Below, piece after piece: positions 34,405 through 38,926 of a DNA stretch of 38,926 nt. The position numbers were made by a program, and so were the translations under genes. The notes below the pieces were generated by a model. That model ran no database searches and was not told the origin of the DNA. It saw only the letters and a list, made by a program, of their open reading frames with translations. The stretch covers positions 1 through 38,926 of the forward strand of contig JAQSXU010000091.1 in the NCBI GenBank assembly GCA_029256485.1, given 5' to 3'. Positions within the stretch are counted from its first letter, which is position 1. The number at the start of each line of letters is the position of its first letter. This DNA is from Clostridiaceae bacterium (GTDB lineage: Bacteria; Bacillota_A; Clostridia; Clostridiales; Clostridiaceae).

Positions 34405-36297
34405 CTATTTCTCATTTATTCTGTCTTTCCTATACTCATGCTCTAAGTAAATTAATAACACTGATATATCGGCAGGTGAAACTCCAGAGATTCTTGAAGC
34501 CTGACCTATGCTCATAGGTCTAATTTTACCTAATTTTTGAATAGCTTCAATCCTCAATCCCCTTACATTTTCATAGTTTATATCTAAAGGTATTAATTTA
34601 ACCTCGAATTTTTTAAATTGGCTAACTTGTTCAAGCTGTTTTTCTATATAACCTTCGTATTTTGATACAATATTTATTTCCTCAATTACATCATCCGATA
34701 ACTCAGTCCTATGTTTATCTAATGGTGCCACCATTTCATAATTAAGTTCAGGTCTCTTAATTAATTCATATAAACTAATAGGTTTCTTAATCTCTGAAGA
34801 ATTTAATTTTAAAAGAATATCATTGACTTCACTTTTACTTGTAATTTGAAGATTTTTTATTCTTTCTAATTCATTTTGGATTGAAGCTTTTCTATTTAAA
34901 AACCTTTTATATCTTTCTTCAGTTACAAGGCCAACTTTATAACCTAATTCGGTAAGTCTTAGATCTGCATTATCTTGTCTTAATAAAAGTCTGTATTCAG
35001 CTCTAGACGTCATCATTCTATATGGTTCATTGGTCCCTTTTGTTACTAAGTCATCTATTAAAACTCCAATATATCCATCAGATCTTTTTAAAATTAAAGG
35101 TTCCTTTTCCTTACAAAATAGAGCAGAGTTAATTCCTGCAATTATTCCCTGAGCAGCAGCCTCTTCATATCCTGAACTTCCATTGCTTTGACCAGAACTA
35201 AATAAACCACTTATGCTTTTAAATTCCAAGGAAAGTTTCAATTGAAGTGGATCAATACAATCATATTCAATTGCATATCCATACCTTAAAATTTCAGCAT
35301 TTTCTAATCCTGGAACAGATTTATACATTTTCATCTGAACATCTACAGGCAAAGAACTTGACATACCTCCCACATATAATTCCTCTGTGCTTTCGCCTTC
35401 AGGCTCAATGAAAACCTGATGTCTTTCCTTATCGGGAAATCTCATTATTTTGTCTTCAATTGAAGGACAATATCGAGGACCTATTCCAACGATAGTTCCA
35501 CTATACAGCGGAGATCTATGTATATTATCTCTTATTATCTTTGCAGTATCATCACTAGTGTATGTAAGATAGCATGGTATCTGATTTCTTTCTAACTTTC
35601 CAGACATAAATGAAAAAGGAACTATTTTCTCATCACCAGGCTGTTCAATCATCTTTGAAAAGTCAACTGACCTTCTATTTATTCTAGCTGGTGTACCTGT
35701 TTTAAATCTTCTTAATTGAATACCAATCTTCTCCAAACTATTGGATAATTCATTTGCTGGAAACAATCCACTAGGTCCACTGCTATAACTAATATCACCA
35801 ATTATTACTCTTCCTTTTAAATATGTTCCAGTTGCAAGTATTACAGCCTTAGTGGAATAATAAGTTCCAAGATTTGTAGTTACACCTTTTACTTTTCCAT
35901 CCTCAACATCAATGGCCGTGACTTCCACCTGGCGCAAATCTAAATTCTCCTGTGTCTCAATTACGTGCTTCATTCTTTCCGAATATCTTCTTTTATCTGC
36001 TTGAGCTCTAAGAGAATGAACTGCTGGTCCTTTTGATGTATTTAGCATTCTAGATTGTAAAAATGTATTGTCAATATTAACCCCCATCTCACCACCTAAT
36101 GCATCTATCTCCCTAACTAAATGTCCTTTGGCAGTACCCCCAACATTAGGATTACATGGCATAAGACCTATACTATCTAAATTAATAGTACATATCAATG
36201 TTTTACATCCCATCCTTGAAGCTGCCAAAGCAGCCTCACAACCTGAATGACCAGCCCCAATTACAATAACTTCATATTCACCAGATAAATATTTCAT
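34405..36297 (-). CDS. mnmG: tRNA uridine-5-carboxymethylaminomethyl modification enzyme MnmG
   Basis: FAD partner of MnmE (also GidA) that modifies the wobble uridine U34 in several tRNAs; 630 residues, full length. Seen: [19 protein letters not shown] (FAD Rossmann, from residue 10), [20 protein letters not shown] (motif with a catalytic Cys), [23 protein letters not shown] with the second catalytic Cys, and [17 protein letters not shown]. The C-terminal region ends with [18 protein letters not shown], which contacts MnmE. The ATG follows ACTTTCCTAAA-side sequence with AGGTATG; mnmE precedes it. Confidence 0.97.
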   Translation of the reverse strand: MKYLSGEYEVIVIGAGHSGCEAALAASRMGCKTLICTINLDSIGLMPCNPNVGGTAKGHLVREIDALGGEMGVNIDNTFLQSRMLNTSKGPAVHSLRAQADKRRYSERMKHVIETQENLDLRQVEVTAIDVEDGKVKGVTTNLGTYYSTKAVILATGTYLKGRVIIGDISYSSGPSGLFPANELSNSLEKIGIQLRRFKTGTPARINRRSVDFSKMIEQPGDEKIVPFSFMSGKLERNQIPCYLTYTSDDTAKIIRDNIHRSPLYSGTIVGIGPRYCPSIEDKIMRFPDKERHQVFIEPEGESTEELYVGGMSSSLPVDVQMKMYKSVPGLENAEILRYGYAIEYDCIDPLQLKLSLEFKSISGLFSSGQSNGSSGYEEAAAQGIIAGINSALFCKEKEPLILKRSDGYIGVLIDDLVTKGTNEPYRMMTSRAEYRLLLRQDNADLRLTELGYKVGLVTEERYKRFLNRKASIQNELERIKNLQITSKSEVNDILLKLNSSEIKKPISLYELIKRPELNYEMVAPLDKHRTELSDDVIEEINIVSKYEGYIEKQLEQVSQFKKFEVKLIPLDINYENVRGLRIEAIQKLGKIRPMSIGQASRISGVSPADISVLLIYLEHEYRKDRINEK

Positions 36298-36315
36298 AGT
36301 GACATACCTACTTTC

Positions 36316-37620
36316 CTAAACAAAATTTCGAAAAAATTTTATCAATAATATTTTCCTCCAAGGTATCACCAGTAATTTCCCCAAGAGAGCACTCATACAA
36401 TTTTCTCTCGCCTTAATTATAGCTTCTTTATGTCTGGCATTAGTAATTAAAATATCCTTTGACTCTATTTTACCATTAAAAAATAAATCTTTAATACTTT
36501 GTTTTAAATTATCTATTCCTTCTCCAGAAAATGCTGATGTCCTAATTATATTTTCACTTTGAAAACCGATAATTTCATCTAAATTTAATTTTTGTTTCAA
36601 GTCTTTTTTATTTAATATAATTATGCTTTTCTTATCACTTATATAATTTATAATTTCTTTATCTTCTTCATCAATTTCTCTACTTAAATCAAGCATAAGT
36701 ATTATTAAATCAGCCTCATTTATTTTTTCTATAGATTTTTCTACTCCTATTTTTTCAACTACATCATTAGATTTTCTTATTCCAGCCGTATCAACAATTT
36801 TAATAGGTATACCATCAATACTAATAAATTCTTCAATTACATCTCTAGTGGTTCCAGGAATATCAGTTACAATAGCTCTATTCTCCATTAATAGAGCATT
36901 TAATAAAGATGATTTACCCACATTAGGCTTTCCTACTATTACAGTATTCAATCCATCTCTAATAATCTTACCCTGTTCTGCATTTTTCAATATATTTTCT
37001 AGTATGTCTATTATTTGTTTTAATTTAATACTTACATTATCAGATGTTGCCTGCTCTAAATCCTCTTCTGGATAATCTACAGTAGCTTCAATATGTGCTA
37101 TTACTTCTAATAACTTTTCTCTAAGATTTATTACTTCCTTAGAAACCTTTCCCTGAGACTGCATTACAGCAGATTTCATGGAAAGATCTGTTTTTGCTCT
37201 AATTATATCAATTACTGCTTCAGCCTCACTCAAATCTATTCTTCCGTTTAAAAATGCTCTTTTAGTAAATTCTCCAGGCTCAGCTATCCTGGCTCCTGAC
37301 TTAATAACTTCCATTAATATCTTATTAGTTGCAGTAACACCACCATGACAATTAATTTCTACAACATCTTCTGCTGTAAAACTTTTTGGCCCCTTCATAT
37401 ATGAAACAATAACTTCATCTAATATTTCATTTGTTTCTCTTTCAATTATATATCCATATCTCATGGTATATGTTTTAATACTATCTAACTCTCTATTATT
37501 TTTACTCTTAAAAATATGACTTACAATTTTCAATGCGTTGCTACCAGAAACTCTTACAATAGCAATACCACCTTCACCTAAACTAGTTGATATAGCTGCA
37601 ATTGTATCAAATTCCTTCAT
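36316..37620 (-). CDS. mnmE: tRNA modification GTPase MnmE, C-terminus lost by internal deletion
   Basis: MnmE works with MnmG on tRNA U34. The first part is normal: formyl-THF-binding domain (about 1-120), helical domain, and G domain with [28 protein letters not shown] and NKKD. After [14 protein letters not shown] [10 protein letters not shown] (about residue 413) the frame continues into [10 protein letters not shown] and stops, giving 434 residues. The proper tail LGEITGD ... KFCLGK, including the catalytic Cys of the conserved C-terminal motif, is readable in another frame at 36308-36385. About 22-24 codons are missing and the loss is not a multiple of three. The encoded protein should lack catalytic function. 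It may be a real lesion or an assembly error. Confidence 0.92.
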   Translation of the reverse strand: MKEFDTIAAISTSLGEGGIAIVRVSGSNALKIVSHIFKSKNNRELDSIKTYTMRYGYIIERETNEILDEVIVSYMKGPKSFTAEDVVEINCHGGVTATNKILMEVIKSGARIAEPGEFTKRAFLNGRIDLSEAEAVIDIIRAKTDLSMKSAVMQSQGKVSKEVINLREKLLEVIAHIEATVDYPEEDLEQATSDNVSIKLKQIIDILENILKNAEQGKIIRDGLNTVIVGKPNVGKSSLLNALLMENRAIVTDIPGTTRDVIEEFISIDGIPIKIVDTAGIRKSNDVVEKIGVEKSIEKINEADLIILMLDLSREIDEEDKEIINYISDKKSIIILNKKDLKQKLNLDEIIGFQSENIIRTSAFSGEGIDNLKQSIKDLFFNGKIESKDILITNARHKEAIIKARENCMSALLGKLLVIPWRKILLIKFFRNFV

Positions 37621-37655
37621 TCTCTCACCTCATTAAAATTTATAATTTAGTTAAT

Positions 37656-37682
37656 AAATAAAAAGAAAGCCTCTAGGCTTTC
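37656..37682 (-). terminator. Terminator overlapping the jag stop codon
   Basis: GAAAGCC / GGCTTTC forms a seven-bp stem whose loop is TAGA and includes the jag stop codon. TTTTTATTTATT follows on the minus strand. It should reduce read-through from yidC-jag into mnmE. Confidence 0.75.
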
Positions 37683-38299
37683 CTTAAATCAACAACTACT
37701 CTTCTAAAAGGTTCATCACCTTCACTATATGTCTGTACTTTTGAATCCCCCTGCAATGCAGAATGTATAATTCTTCTTTCATATGGATTCATAGGTTCAA
37801 GTTTTACACAGTTTCCAGTTCTATACGCCTTTTCTGCAATTCTTTTAGCTAGTCTCTTTAGTGTTTCTTCTCTTTTAGCCCTATAGTTTTCAGTATCTAA
37901 AATTACTCTTTTGTACTCAAAATCGTGACCCTTATTTATTACAAGACTAACTAAATACTGTAAAGAATCTAAGGTCTCACCCCTATATCCAATAAGTATT
38001 CCCATGTTCGGCCCAGTTAAAGAAATTTTAATAACATCATCATCTTCTTTTATTCTCACTTCAGCTTTAATGTCCATGCTATTTAAAATATCCCTTAAAA
38101 AGCTTTTTCCTTCATATATATAGTCTCTTTTTACTTTAACCTTTACTTTAGCCGGCCTTGTTCCAATTAAATTAAAAAAACCTTTGTTACCCTCATCTAT
38201 AATTTCAATTTCTACCTTGTCTTCCGTAACATTAAGCTCTTTTAATGCATTTTTAACGGCATCTTCAGTTGTCTTTCCAGTAATTTCAATAACTTTCAT
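37673..38299 (-). CDS. jag: RNA-binding protein Jag/KhpB
   Basis: A 208-residue cytoplasmic RNA-binding protein. The Jag-N domain (about 1-50, MKVIEITGKTTEDAVKNAL and GNKGFFNLIGTRPAKV) is followed by a KH domain with NMGILIGYRGETLDSLQYL and an R3H domain with RRIIHSALQ and the Arg-rich tail. The ATG at 38299 is chosen eight bases after AGGGGGTGA; the GTG at 38311 lies inside that site. It is paired with yidC four bases or so upstream, as usual near oriC. Confidence 0.95.
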   Translation of the reverse strand: MKVIEITGKTTEDAVKNALKELNVTEDKVEIEIIDEGNKGFFNLIGTRPAKVKVKVKRDYIYEGKSFLRDILNSMDIKAEVRIKEDDDVIKISLTGPNMGILIGYRGETLDSLQYLVSLVINKGHDFEYKRVILDTENYRAKREETLKRLAKRIAEKAYRTGNCVKLEPMNPYERRIIHSALQGDSKVQTYSEGDEPFRRVVVDLRKA

Positions 38300-38314
38300 A
38301 CCATAAGTCACCCC

Positions 38315-38926
38315 CTATGATTCACTAGCCTTTTTCTTATCCATTTTTTTCATTACTACAGTTTGAGTAATTTGAATTAAATTATTTACAACCCAATATA
38401 AAACTAAAGCTGACTTTAAACTCCAGCTCATTACAGTCATGAAAATAGACATACCAATGTTCATTGTACTAGTTTGTTTAGCCTGAGCACTATCATTATT
38501 AACAGCCATTAAAGTACCTGAAAAATAAGTAGTTAAACCAGAGATTACGGCAAGAACCATATCCCTACTTGCTAAATTTTGAATCCATAAAAAATGAATT
38601 CCATCTATACCCTTTAAATTATTAAAAGCATAGTAAAGAGCAATGAAAATTGGCCACTGAATTAATAATGGCAAACATCCACTTAAAGGACTTGCTCCCT
38701 TTTCTTTATAAAGTTTCATTATTTCTTCTTGAGACTTTTGAGGGTTATTTTTATATTTATCTTGAATCTTCTTTACTTCTGGCTGAATTTCACTCATAGC
38801 TACAGATGATCTAGTTTGCTTTATGTTTAATGGCAATAGAATTATTCTTATTATAACAGTCATAAGAATAATAGCTAAACCATAAGAGTAATTCTTATCT
38901 ACAACAATTGAGCTCACACCTCTGAA
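38315..38926 (-). CDS. yidC: Membrane protein insertase YidC/SpoIIIJ, 5' end outside window
   Basis: Inserts proteins into the membrane with or without Sec. The frame is open to the window edge, so the N-terminus (first membrane segment) is missing; a GTG at 38917 is unlikely to be the start. Seen: YGLAIILMTVIIRIILLPLN with the conserved Arg of the hydrophilic groove, the helical hairpin EIQPEVKKIQDKYKNNPQKS, SPLSGCLPLLIQWPIFIALY, then three further membrane segments and a Lys-rich tail. Forms a unit with jag. Confidence 0.95.
   Translation of the reverse strand, partial: FRGVSSIVVDKNYSYGLAIILMTVIIRIILLPLNIKQTRSSVAMSEIQPEVKKIQDKYKNNPQKSQEEIMKLYKEKGASPLSGCLPLLIQWPIFIALYYAFNNLKGIDGIHFLWIQNLASRDMVLAVISGLTTYFSGTLMAVNNDSAQAKQTSTMNIGMSIFMTVMSWSLKSALVLYWVVNNLIQITQTVVMKKMDKKKASES

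Overview
The window is about 39 kb of AT-rich, Gram-positive chromosome that reads as Clostridium sensu stricto. The order yidC-jag-mnmE-mnmG-rsmG-noc-parA-parB on the right, with two perfect parS sites, is the classic flank of oriC. The origin should therefore lie just beyond the right edge. Most genes are on the minus strand and so run away from it, co-directionally with replication. LonC, DUF4446, DUF2232, a MazG-like protein, YyaC, GdpP and GG-rich ribosome binding sites with many TTG/GTG starts all fit a clostridium. I do not assign a species.

Right to left: (1) 30-39 kb, the origin-proximal block: membrane insertase YidC (cut by the window edge), RNA-binding Jag, the tRNA U34 modification pair MnmE/MnmG, 16S methylase RsmG, Noc, ParA/ParB and DUF4446. 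(2) 26-30 kb: a YkuS-like protein, spore protein YyaC, and a LysE exporter / cysteine desulfurase-family / YtvI-like operon divergent from a DUF3343 putative S/Se carrier. (3) 16.5-26 kb: MscS channel, DUF951, rpsF-ssb-rpsR behind an S6:S18-type leader, MazG-like protein, DUF2232, c-di-AMP phosphodiesterase GdpP, rplI, lonC, dnaB. (4) 15.7-16.5 kb: tRNA-Thr(CGU) and an Hsp20 gene under a CtsR-type operator. (5) 10.4-15.5 kb: an ArsB/NhaD-type permease, then the nitrogen operon amtB-glnK-glnA-nitR (ANTAR). (6) 0-10 kb: a two-component system, signal peptidase I, PgsA, two FAD enzymes, PurA, a DUF1858 protein, an acyl-ACP thioesterase and an unrecognised 195-residue protein.

The most notable points are these. 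Both rpsF (S6) and mnmE carry an out-of-frame internal deletion near the 3' end, and in each case the true C-terminus is still readable in another frame. These are either real lesions or assembly errors, and both have the same phase and about the same estimated size. The amtB leader has an intrinsic terminator whose 5' arm is shared with a hexaloop hairpin of the kind ANTAR proteins bind. That suggests the operon's last gene controls the operon by antitermination. A 706-bp gap at 9.7-10.4 kb has a textbook promoter and terminator and probably encodes a structured RNA of about 440 nt, or a small peptide mRNA. No CRISPR array, insertion sequence, prophage or defence island was seen.
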